Part shown: positions 1 to 5,064 of the stretch, piece by piece | Position numbering within the stretch: the stretch's first letter is position 1 | Layout of the letters: each line of letters opens with the position of its first letter | Program-made: the position numbers and the translations under genes | Notes under the pieces: generated by a model | What the model was told of the DNA's origin: nothing | The model's database searches: none | The model's input: only the letters and a program-made list of their open reading frames with translations | Origin: a bacterium | Lineage (GTDB): Bacteria; BMS3Abin14 | Assembly: GCA_029210545.1 (NCBI GenBank) | Contig: JARGFV010000150.1 | Span: 1 to 5,209, forward strand | Direction of reading: 5' to 3' | Length of the DNA: 5,209 nucleotides

Positions 1-175
1 TAAAAAAAGCCGGCACCAGGCAGAGGATCACGTGCTCCCTGGCGTACCATTTTGCCAGGGCGAAAGATTCAACGATGGCACCCTGAAGGCGGATCGACTC
101 GATAGGCAGAAAGAAGAGCAGCAGGAAGCTGCCCACAATGTAGAGCAGTGGTTTGTATTCCTTTTTCCACTCCAT
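1..175 (-). CDS. arsP: ArsP-type permease (two-domain permease, old DUF318 family), N-terminal fragment
   Basis: Reading the minus strand from the ATG at 175 gives 58 open codons and part of another before the window ends, beginning MEWKKEYKPLLYIV. A short basic N-terminus is followed by a hydrophobic helix (about residues 10-24, LLYIVGSFLLLFFLP), an amphipathic stretch, then AKWYAREHVILCLVPAFF, which enters a second membrane segment. This resembles the start of ArsP/DUF318 permeases, inner-membrane proteins that in studied cases export trivalent organoarsenicals and are common in arsR clusters. The start is supported by an AAGGAA ribosome binding site 9 bases upstream, set inside the loop of an inverted repeat. 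It follows the DUF2703 gene by 69 bases on the same strand, so the two are probably cotranscribed. Most of the protein lies outside the window, so the substrate cannot be judged. The family call rests on a short N-terminus plus context. Confidence 0.72.
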   Translation of the reverse strand, partial: MEWKKEYKPLLYIVGSFLLLFFLPIESIRLQGAIVESFALAKWYAREHVILCLVPAFF

Positions 176-210
176 ATAAATTTCTGTTCCTTTCAGTCTC
201 AGAAATTTAT
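176..210 (-). promoter_or_regulatory. 11-bp perfect inverted repeat abutting the permease start codon, with the ribosome binding site in its loop
   Basis: ATAAATTTCTG (176-186) and CAGAAATTTAT (200-210) are exact reverse complements separated by 13 bases. On the coding (minus) strand the second arm ends at the base immediately before the permease ATG, and the spacer contains the AAAGGAA Shine-Dalgarno. Two readings are possible: a DNA operator (AT-rich dyads of this length are common for winged-helix regulators), or an mRNA hairpin that controls access to the start codon. It differs in sequence from the dyad at the arsR promoter. Confidence 0.6.
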
Positions 211-244
211 CTATGCAAAATTTGTCGGCGCCTTAAATTAACCG

Positions 245-853
245 TCAACAGCAGCAGGATGGCATGTTTTTAACCTGTTTTCTGTTATCGAAATACCGCT
301 TCAGGTTTTCCGGAAGCTCCTCCAGGGGCCCCGAAGTGAAAAACGGCAGGTCATCTATTTTCAACATGGCTTCCATGATGGCTTCGATCAGAAGCGGGAG
401 GGGTACCGAAGGATAAACCTCGCCCCGGTAATGCCAATCACGACACTCAATTATGGCGTTTTTTTCCGTCAGATCTCCGCAGGAGGCGCACTCCGACTCG
501 CGGATGTCCTGGGCGATGTCCCGGCCGTTTACCCGTATCGTCGGCGAGCTGAGCAGGGCCCTGGCCTGCGCCTCTTCCGGAGTCCGCACAACGGTCTCCC
601 GGTACATCAACACCACGCCCAGAGCCTCAGCCACCGGTCTGAGAAGCCGCACCGCGGTCCTGAGCTGTTCTCCGGTGGGGACGCAGCGCTCGCAGGTTTC
701 CAGGTCTATCGCCAGCAGCTCCACATCCAGGATATTCCTACCTGCCCGGGTCCCCTGAACGTTCTCCGGGGATGTCTGTAGCCTGTCTGGCCCACATCCG
801 CAGCCGCAACCCGGATCGGTATCAACCAACCATCCCGTTTCCTTTTCTTTCAT
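245..853 (-). CDS. DUF2703 family cysteine-rich protein of the arsenic-resistance cluster
   Basis: This 202-residue protein starts at the ATG at 853, preceded by GGGAG at 862-866 with an 8-base gap. An open frame continues upstream to 1060, but it only translates the inserted repeat element, so that longer start is rejected. An in-frame ATG at 868 lacks a ribosome binding site. The core (about residues 41-165) matches the DUF2703 pattern: LDVELLAIDLETCERC with Cys54/Cys57 in a CxxC, then SPTIRVNG (Pro104, like the cis-proline loop of thioredoxin folds), SECASCG (Cys122, Cys125), Cys137 in CRDW, and a C-terminal helix. Extra cysteine clusters lie at the N-terminus (Cys16, 18, 20 in GCGCGCG) and at the extreme C-terminus (Cys200-202). 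The biochemical role of DUF2703 is not established. Its usual place beside arsR and arsP genes and its many thiols suggest metalloid binding or redox handling, which is inference. No signal peptide is seen, so it is probably cytoplasmic. Confidence 0.85.
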   Translation of the reverse strand: MKEKETGWLVDTDPGCGCGCGPDRLQTSPENVQGTRAGRNILDVELLAIDLETCERCVPTGEQLRTAVRLLRPVAEALGVVLMYRETVVRTPEEAQARALLSSPTIRVNGRDIAQDIRESECASCGDLTEKNAIIECRDWHYRGEVYPSVPLPLLIEAIMEAMLKIDDLPFFTSGPLEELPENLKRYFDNRKQVKNMPSCCC

Positions 854-861
854 CTTATCTT

Positions 862-866
862 CTCCC
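862..866 (-). promoter_or_regulatory. Ribosome binding site deciding the DUF2703 start
   Basis: On the minus strand GGGAG lies 8 bases before the ATG at 853. The alternative ATGs at 868 and 1060 have no comparable motif. The site lies outside the inserted element, whose edge is at 878. Confidence 0.65.
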
Positions 867-877
867 ATGTCGAATGT

Positions 878-1034
878 TGATAGAGTCGCAAAAAGTCCAT
901 CAACGCACCCCGCGTGGGGTGCCCAAATCAATGACCCGCACCGTAAGTCATTGATTTGTGAGGAAAGGGAAAACGACGCTTTTCCCTTTCCGTGGAGCGA
1001 AAAGTCCCGGATTGGACTTTTTGCGACCCTATCA
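878..1034. repeat. 157-bp multi-hairpin element with terminal inverted repeats (MITE- or REP-like), copy 1
   Basis: The two ends are inverted copies over 22 bases with one mismatch (TGATAGAGTCGC... at 878-899; its complement ends at 1034, with G for A at one site). Flanking ATGT occurs directly at both junctions (874-877 and 1035-1038), within a 7-base direct match AATGTTG (873-879, 1034-1040), consistent with a target duplication. The interior is almost all stem-loop: GCACCCC/GGGGTGC (905-911/916-922); an 11-bp stem AAATCAATGAC/GTCATTGATTT (925-935/947-957); a 12-bp stem GGAAAGGGAAAA/TTTTCCCTTTCC (962-973/980-991); and AAAAGTCC/GGACTTTT (1000-1007/1014-1021). It has no credible coding sequence. 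A second copy at 5136-5209 confirms that it is a repeat family. It separates arsR from the DUF2703 gene within one apparent operon. Confidence 0.88.
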
Positions 1035-1241
1035 ATGTTGCGTTGATCCATGCTGGACACCCCGTTCCCGTCCCGATTCCTCTATCCCTCCTGTCATGGA
1101 AGCTGGACCTCGGATCCGCCCGCGGGCGGCGGAGCACCAAACCTCAAGCTTCAAACGACGTTAAACCCCTATTTATTCCGGCAAGGATTCTTTAAATAAC
1201 GGATAAAACAGTAAAAAACCGATTACTCGCTGAACGTTTCT
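1035..1241. other. Intergenic remainder between arsR and the inserted repeat
   Basis: No gene is supported here. It contains a 14-base perfect GC palindrome (CCGCCCGCGGGCGG, 1116-1129) that is not followed by a T-run on either strand. An AT-rich stretch at about 1160-1225 lies just downstream of arsR. I see no convincing terminator, so readthrough from arsR toward the DUF2703 gene is possible. TGCGTTGAT at 1039-1047 is complementary to ATCAACGCA at 899-907 inside the repeat, so the element might extend slightly past its terminal repeats. Confidence 0.4.
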
Positions 1242-1565
1242 TCATCCCGCCACAGCCGCGAGATGTTCGCGGGCCTGACTTTCCAGAGCTTTCCGGACGC
1301 AGGAAAAAAACCCGACCACGCACTCCATCCGTACCGTGAAAAAAACCATGTTGCCTCTTTTCTGGTCCACCAGCACCCCGGCGTTCCTGAGGACCGTTAA
1401 ATGCTTTGAGACCGTAGAGGTATCAAGCCCGAGCATGTTGACCAACTCGCAAACGCACTTTTCACCAGCAGCGATCTGCTCAACCATGAACAGACGGGCC
1501 GGATGTGCCAGGGCCTTGAAAACGGCTGCCTGGTTCTCATAAGGGGCGAGAGATGCCTTTTCCAT
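1242..1565 (-). CDS. arsR: ArsR/SmtB-family metalloid-responsive repressor
   Basis: This 107-residue protein has the usual length for ArsR-type repressors. The order is an N-terminal helix, ALAHPARLFMVEQIA (residues 18-32), the metal-site box EKCVCELV with Cys37 and Cys39, the recognition helix LDTSTVSKHLTVLRNAGV (47-64), and the beta-wing QKRGNMVFFTV (68-78). In ArsR proteins the CVC pair at the foot of the DNA-binding helix binds As(III)/Sb(III), which releases the operator. Two extra cysteines (Cys82, Cys89) lie in the C-terminal dimer helix region and could complete a site. The start at 1565 is firm: AAGGAGG at 1571-1577 is 5 bases upstream. It is the first gene of the minus-strand cluster and has a near-consensus promoter with an overlapping dyad, so it probably represses itself and the genes after it. 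The specific inducer is inferred from the cysteine pattern. Confidence 0.92.
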   Translation of the reverse strand: MEKASLAPYENQAAVFKALAHPARLFMVEQIAAGEKCVCELVNMLGLDTSTVSKHLTVLRNAGVLVDQKRGNMVFFTVRMECVVGFFSCVRKALESQAREHLAAVAG

Positions 1566-1583
1566 GAAATCCTCCTTGGCTTT

Positions 1584-1617
1584 TTGGCAATATAGCCAAC
1601 CAGCTAGGGACCGTCAA
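1584..1617 (-). promoter_or_regulatory. arsR promoter with overlapping operator dyad
   Basis: On the minus strand, TTGACG (-35, 1612-1617) is separated by exactly 17 bases from TATATT (-10, 1589-1594), a near-consensus sigma70 promoter. The dyad TTGGCAATATAGCCAA (1584-1599) has TTGGC/GCCAA arms and an ATAT centre, and it covers the -10 box completely. A bound ArsR dimer there would block polymerase. A second partial GGC half-site (about 1577-1580) follows toward the gene. Confidence 0.8.
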
Positions 1618-1678
1618 GCGTTTCTTCGTGTTGGACTTACTGTGGACATAATCGCAGTGAGAAGAGACCGGCGGGGGT

Positions 1679-1777
1679 GTATAACCCCGGTAACCCCGGT
1701 GTCTAACCCCGGTGTCAGAGCAAGTAACCCCTGTGTCAGTAACCCCTGTGTCAGAGTAACCCCTGTGTCAGAGCAAG
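1679..1777 (+). repeat. Tandem array of TAACCCC / GTGTCAG units upstream of the RAYT gene
   Basis: Six TAACCCC cores occur at 1682, 1691, 1704, 1725, 1740 and 1757, joined by GGTGTC or TGTGTCAG linkers. The longer GTGTCAGAGCAAG occurs twice, at 1712-1724 and 1765-1777. The first three units carry CCCCGG and the last three CCCCTG, suggesting stepwise duplication with divergence. CCCGGTGTCAGAGCA (1708-1722) reappears exactly, inverted, at 2732-2746 downstream of the transposase. A small hairpin GGGGT/ACCCC lies at the left edge (1674-1688). This fits the cis-acting repeat DNA that typically brackets RAYT genes. Confidence 0.8.
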
Positions 1778-1837
1778 AACAAACATATTTTTCCGGAAGG
1801 TATGGAGTTTTGGCAGCATCCTTGCAGCGTCTCCTGC

Positions 1838-2491
1838 ATGGGACGTCCACTGCGGGTCATACAGAACATCTACCCCTACCACTTAACGTGCCGGACCAAC
1901 AACCGGACCTTCCGCTTCAATCAGCGGCAGGTCACCCGCATCTTCTTCCAGGCACTGAAGGAAACCCATGAAAAATATAGCTTTCTCATCCACCACGTGG
2001 TCCTCATGTCCGACCATTATCACATCATCGCCACCACCACCGAAGAGAACCTTCACCGCGCCATGCAATACCTCAACTCCAGGATCGCCGTCCGGTACAA
2101 CAAAATGGTCGGACGCTCCGGACACCTGTGGGGGGGCAGGTACGGGTCGTGTATCATCGATACGGACGAATACTACATGGCCTGTGTAAGGTACATCTAC
2201 CGCAACCCCAAAAGAGCCGGCATGGTTGACGATCTGGAGGAGTTTTCATACTCTTCCTTCCAGTTCTGGGCTTTTGGCAACAAGCTGGACGTGTTGCTCG
2301 TCGACGATCACCTGGCCATGCGCTGGGGCAAGGGAAAGAGAAGGTCCAGGGAGTTTTTCAAGATCCTGGTCCTGGACGAGGGCTTCGGGTTCACGGATGA
2401 CAATGTGAAGAAGGGCCTGAGACGCATGTTCTTCGGTTCGGCCGACTTTAAGCAACAGATGTACGATACCTACTGCTGTCCCGCCTCCTGA
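1838..2491 (+). CDS. REP-associated tyrosine transposase (RAYT, Y1/HUH transposase, IS200/IS605-related)
   Basis: The chosen product has 217 residues. It begins MGRPLRV..YHLTCRTNNR, the N-terminus typical of this family. The HUH metal motif is His60-Tyr61-His62 in VLMSDHYHIIA. The following conserved blocks are YLNSRIAVRYNKMVGRSGHLWGGRY (residues 78-102) and EYYMACVRYIYRNPKRAGMV (111-130), in which Tyr119 is the likely catalytic nucleophile, then YSSFQFWAFG (138-147). RAYTs nick and join single-stranded DNA at REP-type hairpins. They are usually single-copy, domesticated-looking genes, unlike true IS200 transposases. The C-terminal part (about 150-217) is longer than in minimal members. An earlier in-frame ATG at 1802 would add 12 residues; its GGAAGG is only 1 base away, so it is less likely, though neither start has a good ribosome binding site. 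A run of seven G (2130-2136) encodes part of the LWGGR block. The frame is intact, so activity is plausible. Confidence 0.9.
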   Translation: MGRPLRVIQNIYPYHLTCRTNNRTFRFNQRQVTRIFFQALKETHEKYSFLIHHVVLMSDHYHIIATTTEENLHRAMQYLNSRIAVRYNKMVGRSGHLWGGRYGSCIIDTDEYYMACVRYIYRNPKRAGMVDDLEEFSYSSFQFWAFGNKLDVLLVDDHLAMRWGKGKRRSREFFKILVLDEGFGFTDDNVKKGLRRMFFGSADFKQQMYDTYCCPAS

Positions 2492-2519
2492 AAATATCCT
2501 TTATTCGGTACCTTGCTTT

Positions 2520-2540
2520 CCTTGAAACCAGGTTTCCAGG
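2520..2540. other. 21-base imperfect dyad after the RAYT gene
   Basis: GAAACC/GGTTTC (2524-2529/2531-2536) is a perfect 6-bp dyad around one central base. It extends to 2520-2540 with a single mismatched pair. No function is assigned. Confidence 0.35.
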
Positions 2541-2562
2541 AACGGGTACGCTCAAAACCCAT

Positions 2563-2588
2563 GGGGCCGGTCTTTTCTGACCGGCCTT
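2563..2588 (+). terminator. Strong GC hairpin after RAYT, possible terminator
   Basis: GGCCGGTC (2565-2572) and GACCGGCC (2579-2586) form a perfect 8-bp stem with a TTTTCT loop, extendable by two G-U pairs to 2563-2588. It lies 71 bases after the RAYT stop codon. The T-rich stretch (CTCTTTT) comes only after TGGCC, so it is not a textbook intrinsic terminator. It could instead be a REP-type hairpin belonging to the RAYT element. Confidence 0.45.
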
Positions 2589-2712
2589 GGCCCTCTTTTC
2601 GATCCCGAACCTCCAAACCAAACACCCTTGATCTTCCCGAGCCGGTAAATCCTTCAATTTTTATCCAGGATTGTCCTTTATTTGTCCGAACCGGACCGTA
2701 TCCCTCCCTCTG

Positions 2713-2760
2713 GCTCTGACACCGGGCGGGATGCTCTGACACCGGGCGGGATGCTCTGGC
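2713..2760. repeat. 20-bp tandem direct repeat carrying the inverted RAYT-flank core
   Basis: A 20-base unit beginning GCTCTGACACCGGG occurs exactly twice (2713-2732, 2733-2752), and a third degenerate copy starts at 2753. The inverted core TGCTCTGACACCGGG (2732-2746) is the exact reverse complement of 1708-1722. The RAYT gene is therefore bracketed by inverted copies about 1 kb apart, marking the probable outer limits of the RAYT module. Confidence 0.8.
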
Positions 2761-2885
2761 GTCTGGACCAGGTGGCGGGCAAAGTCGCGCGTCACGCGGG
2801 TCAGTTGTATCTGAAGGTCCAGTAGGCGTACTATGGTTTGTTCGAAATGATCCGGCGGAGGATCCTTATCTTCACGATGGCGTAA
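2754..2885 (+). pseudogene. Decayed C-terminal remnant of a DDE transposase
   Basis: The plus frame through 2751-2885 reads LDQVAGKVARHAGQLYLKVQ, then a TAG stop at 2823-2825, then AYYGLFEMIRRRILIF and a TAA at 2883-2885. The pattern of a KVxRHAxxLxLKV strand-helix followed by YxxLFxxIRRRI resembles the C-terminal end of DDE transposases such as the IS1380 group. No catalytic residues or upstream body remain: the sequence before it is the 20-bp tandem repeat. It seems that the RAYT module or a deletion replaced the rest. The family assignment is tentative, from pattern memory only. Confidence 0.42.
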
Positions 2886-3055
2886 TCACGCCGGTGGCGT
2901 GACTGAAAAGAGGCGTGTGAGGTGTTCCGGAGCCTGGCTGCCGCGGGCAGGGGGGAACTCTGCCAGAAATCCGGCGATGGGACATCCCCGGTCGGATTCC
3001 CGGAGCGGGTGGGCGGCATCGGGTCGCTGGTTGAACCTCCCGGTGGCCGCCGACG
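2886..3055. other. Structured non-coding stretch between the transposase remnant and the direct repeat
   Basis: No gene is supported. A 7-bp hairpin TCACGCC/GGCGTGA with a 3-base loop (2886-2902) directly follows the remnant's stop and may be the old insertion sequence end or its terminator. Several short GC dyads follow (for example CTGCC/GGCAG around 2939-2949 and GATG/CATC around 2975-2985). Open frames on both strands show no family features and look like repeat DNA. Confidence 0.4.
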
Positions 3056-3115
3056 GTAAAAACGGCTCCGCAAACGCCCCGACCGGAGGCCGATCAAAAC
3101 CAATCTGATTTCGGG
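3056..3115 (+). repeat. Degenerate ~60-bp direct repeat, copy A (downstream of the phosphoethanolamine transferase gene)
   Basis: This segment aligns with 5065-5125 in the same orientation with small indels. Shared blocks are AAAAACGGC, CTCCG, the exact 14-mer GCCCCGACCGGAGG (3076-3089), CAAAA-CAATC, and GATTTCGGG. In both copies CTCCG and CGGAG can pair around the GCCCCGAC segment (3066-3070 with 3084-3088 here). Confidence 0.65.
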
Positions 3116-3132
3116 CCAGCCGTAGCTCTTGA

Positions 3133-3153
3133 CCTTCGAAGTTTAAACGAAGG
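3133..3153. other. Short hairpin just past the end of the phosphoethanolamine transferase gene
   Basis: CCTTCG (3133-3138) and CGAAGG (3148-3153) pair around an AT-rich loop containing GTTTAAAC. It lies 30 bases beyond the stop codon on the minus strand and could help end transcription, but no T-run follows. Confidence 0.3.
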
Positions 3154-3182
3154 AGGTTCATGCGAAGGCTGGTTCCGCATTC

Positions 3183-4850
3183 TTAGTTCCGGCTTTTTCC
3201 ATAGGGCTTCCCGGCGATGGATCTGGGAGCAGGGGTGAAATCCGGCGACAGGATGTCGGCCGCGGGGTCATAATACTCGCCGGAGATCCCCATGAGGCCC
3301 AGCAGGGTATGGTCAAGACGATCTGTCTGGTAAGGCCTTTGAGCCAACTGTTCAGGTTCCACCCGGAACTCCGGATAAGAAGGGGAACGCCATAAGATCA
3401 TGGGGATTTCATACATGGCCGGGACCCTGTGGTTGTGCCCTATGAAATTTGTATAGTGGCCGACATCTTCCCCGTGGTCGGGGATATACAGCCAGGCCAC
3501 CGATTGACCACTTTCCCCGCACAGGTCGATGGTCTTTTTCAAAACGTGGTCTGAGTAAAGCATGGCGTTGTCGTAGAAACCCCGCCACTTGATCACACCG
3601 AAATTCCGGCCGGCCTTTTTCATCTCCCTTGTCACTTCGTCTTCGACACCGTTGAACACGGCAAACGGTTCAGGGTAGCGGAAATAAAAGACCGGGTGGG
3701 CGCCGAGGAGATGAAGGACGATAAACTTCCTGTGAGCGGGATCCTCCAGGGCCGTTTTCAAGGCAGGCAGCACCACCTCATCATATGAGCTTTCCGTCCT
3801 CGACCCCCCCCGGTTCGTGCTCACGATCTCATCCGCGTGCTTGGCGATGATCGCGATGGAACCGGTCAGGTCTGTCGTGTGATTGGTGATCCAGAACGTT
3901 TTGTATCCAACCTTGCGGGCCATGGACAGAAGGTCCGGCGTCTTTTCGAACCGCCCGGGATCCTCGCGGGTCGCCGGCCCCATGATCAACTGGATGTCCC
4001 CCACCGTTGACGCAGCGGTCGTGATGACATCCCTGAAACTCAACAGTTCCTTACCCATGGCCTCGAGTTGTGGTGTCGTTTTCCTGGGATACCCGTACAT
4101 GGACCAGTTGAGCCTGGTTGTGCTCTCACCGATCACGAAAACCACCGTCCGATCCTCGTCGCCGGTGTAGTCCAATCCTTTGAAGGCCTCATCCATGTCC
4201 ATGGCGGCATCGATCCTGTCCCGGACCTGTTCGACCCGCTTCAGATCCTTCTGCCACTTGGCATGCCGGATGGGGAAATAAAGGAGCGGGTTTTCCTTGC
4301 GGGTGGTGGGGTTGAGATGAACGAGAAGCAGCAGGACGGTCAGAACCAGGGGGAGAACATTTTTCTGCCTGGAGACCGGCGCTCCATCTTTACCGGGAAC
4401 CCCGGATGTGTCGGCCTTGAGAGATTCCCGGGTCCTGCTCCTTCGCGGCTTCCAGCCAAGGAGGAACCAATACACGCCTGCAACGACAAGTATCACAACC
4501 AGGTGCTTGCCGATGTAGGAAATGTTCTGGAGCACAAACTCCGAAGCTTCACTGGCGTCCGTGTTGAACAGGGCCGCTATCACGATAATGTCATCGTGGG
4601 CGACACCGAAGATATCCCTTACAAACCCCTGGAATGAGATGATCCCCGCAAAAAGCAGGAAGGTGATGAAAGTCGCCGCCCTGCCGGGTCGGCTCTCCTG
4701 CCCCTTTTTCGTTGTCCACGAGGTTACGGTGAGGATTGACAAGGCTCCCAGGAAACCGACCTTGCCAGCCTGGATGAAGTTCAGCCAGCCCATGACCCCG
4801 TAAAAGGTCACGGCGGCTATGTATCCTCCAACCCTGATCAAATACAGCAT
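3183..4850 (-). CDS. Inner-membrane phosphoethanolamine transferase, EptA/CptA-like (sulfatase superfamily)
   Basis: This 555-residue protein has a normal length for the family. The N-terminal part has five predicted membrane segments (about residues 7-23, 31-46, 59-76, 116-132, 164-178), and a periplasmic alkaline-phosphatase-fold domain follows from about 230. Catalytic features are visible: VFVIGESTTRLNWSMYGYPR with metal ligand Glu242, the nucleophile region TTAASTVGD with Thr282 (40 residues later, the spacing known in Neisseria EptA), HLLGAHPVFYFRYP with His385, IPDHGED with Asp458/His459, and GHNHRVP with His472. Such enzymes move phosphoethanolamine from phosphatidylethanolamine to lipid A or LPS core sugars, lowering negative charge and often polymyxin sensitivity. 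The exact acceptor cannot be read from sequence. The start at 4850 has GAGGG at 4857-4861, 6 bases upstream. It is a monocistronic-looking gene with its own promoter. A run of eight G on the sense strand (3804-3811, Gly348-Gly349) is a possible slippage site. Confidence 0.9.
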   Translation of the reverse strand: MLYLIRVGGYIAAVTFYGVMGWLNFIQAGKVGFLGALSILTVTSWTTKKGQESRPGRAATFITFLLFAGIISFQGFVRDIFGVAHDDIIVIAALFNTDASEASEFVLQNISYIGKHLVVILVVAGVYWFLLGWKPRRSRTRESLKADTSGVPGKDGAPVSRQKNVLPLVLTVLLLLVHLNPTTRKENPLLYFPIRHAKWQKDLKRVEQVRDRIDAAMDMDEAFKGLDYTGDEDRTVVFVIGESTTRLNWSMYGYPRKTTPQLEAMGKELLSFRDVITTAASTVGDIQLIMGPATREDPGRFEKTPDLLSMARKVGYKTFWITNHTTDLTGSIAIIAKHADEIVSTNRGGSRTESSYDEVVLPALKTALEDPAHRKFIVLHLLGAHPVFYFRYPEPFAVFNGVEDEVTREMKKAGRNFGVIKWRGFYDNAMLYSDHVLKKTIDLCGESGQSVAWLYIPDHGEDVGHYTNFIGHNHRVPAMYEIPMILWRSPSYPEFRVEPEQLAQRPYQTDRLDHTLLGLMGISGEYYDPAADILSPDFTPAPRSIAGKPYGKSRN

Positions 4851-4929
4851 TTACAACCCTCGAAATTCATCGATACACGTCCTGCCCGTCAGGATAATGA
4901 GCATTCCATTGTTGTCTGAAAAGTCACTG

Positions 4930-4958
4930 AGTATACAAAGCGGGGCCAACACGGTCAA
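4930..4958 (-). promoter_or_regulatory. Promoter of the phosphoethanolamine transferase gene
   Basis: On the minus strand TTGACC (-35, 4953-4958) is separated by exactly 17 bases from TATACT (-10, 4930-4935). Both are close to sigma70 consensus. Transcription would start near 4923, giving a leader of about 73 bases. The leader holds a small stem TCCTG/CAGGA. No dyad overlaps the promoter, so no operator is called. Confidence 0.7.
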
Positions 4959-5010
4959 CAAACCGCGAATACCCGAAATCCACCTGTTGGACCCCTCCAG
5001 CCGGGGTTGG

Positions 5011-5061
5011 GGCGTCACTCAACAGTTCCTGACGCCGCCCGGACCCGTTCTTCGGACCGGG
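5011..5061. other. Two adjacent hairpins upstream of the phosphoethanolamine transferase promoter
   Basis: GGCGTCA (5011-5017) and TGACGCC (5030-5036) form a perfect 7-bp stem with a 12-base loop. CCCGG (5038-5042) and CCGGG (5057-5061) form the base of a second, imperfect stem. They sit next to repeat copy B and may belong to the same repeat unit. No gene is seen in 4959-5135. Confidence 0.4.
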
Positions 5062-5064
5062 ACC

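Noticed and set aside
854-1060. Upstream extension of the DUF2703 frame as true coding sequence
   Set aside because: It lies mainly in the inverted-repeat element, has no ribosome binding site, and the in-frame ATG at 853 has GGGAG at good spacing.
1116-1129. GC palindrome as the arsR terminator
   Set aside because: It is over 110 bases past the arsR stop and no T-run follows on the minus strand.
1679-1777. Short tandem units as a CRISPR array
   Set aside because: Units are 9-21 bases apart with no unique spacers of 25-40 bases, and no cas genes are present.
1802-1837. Longer start for the RAYT gene
   Set aside because: The GGAAGG is only 1 base from the ATG and the added 12 residues precede the family-typical MGRPLR start. 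This is not excluded outright.
1564-1971. Plus-strand 135-codon frame across the tandem array
   Set aside because: Its residues are repeat-derived (VSNP/CVSNPC-like) and it overlaps the RAYT start in another frame with no domain.
2886-3161. Minus-strand 91-codon and overlapping plus-strand frames downstream of the transferase gene
   Set aside because: They are Pro/Arg-rich translations of GC-rich repeat DNA with no recognisable domain. Part of the region recurs as non-coding repeat at 5065-5125.
4068-4637. Plus-strand open frame of 189 codons inside the phosphoethanolamine transferase gene
   Set aside because: It is antisense to a gene with clear catalytic motifs and has no family features; it is a shadow frame.
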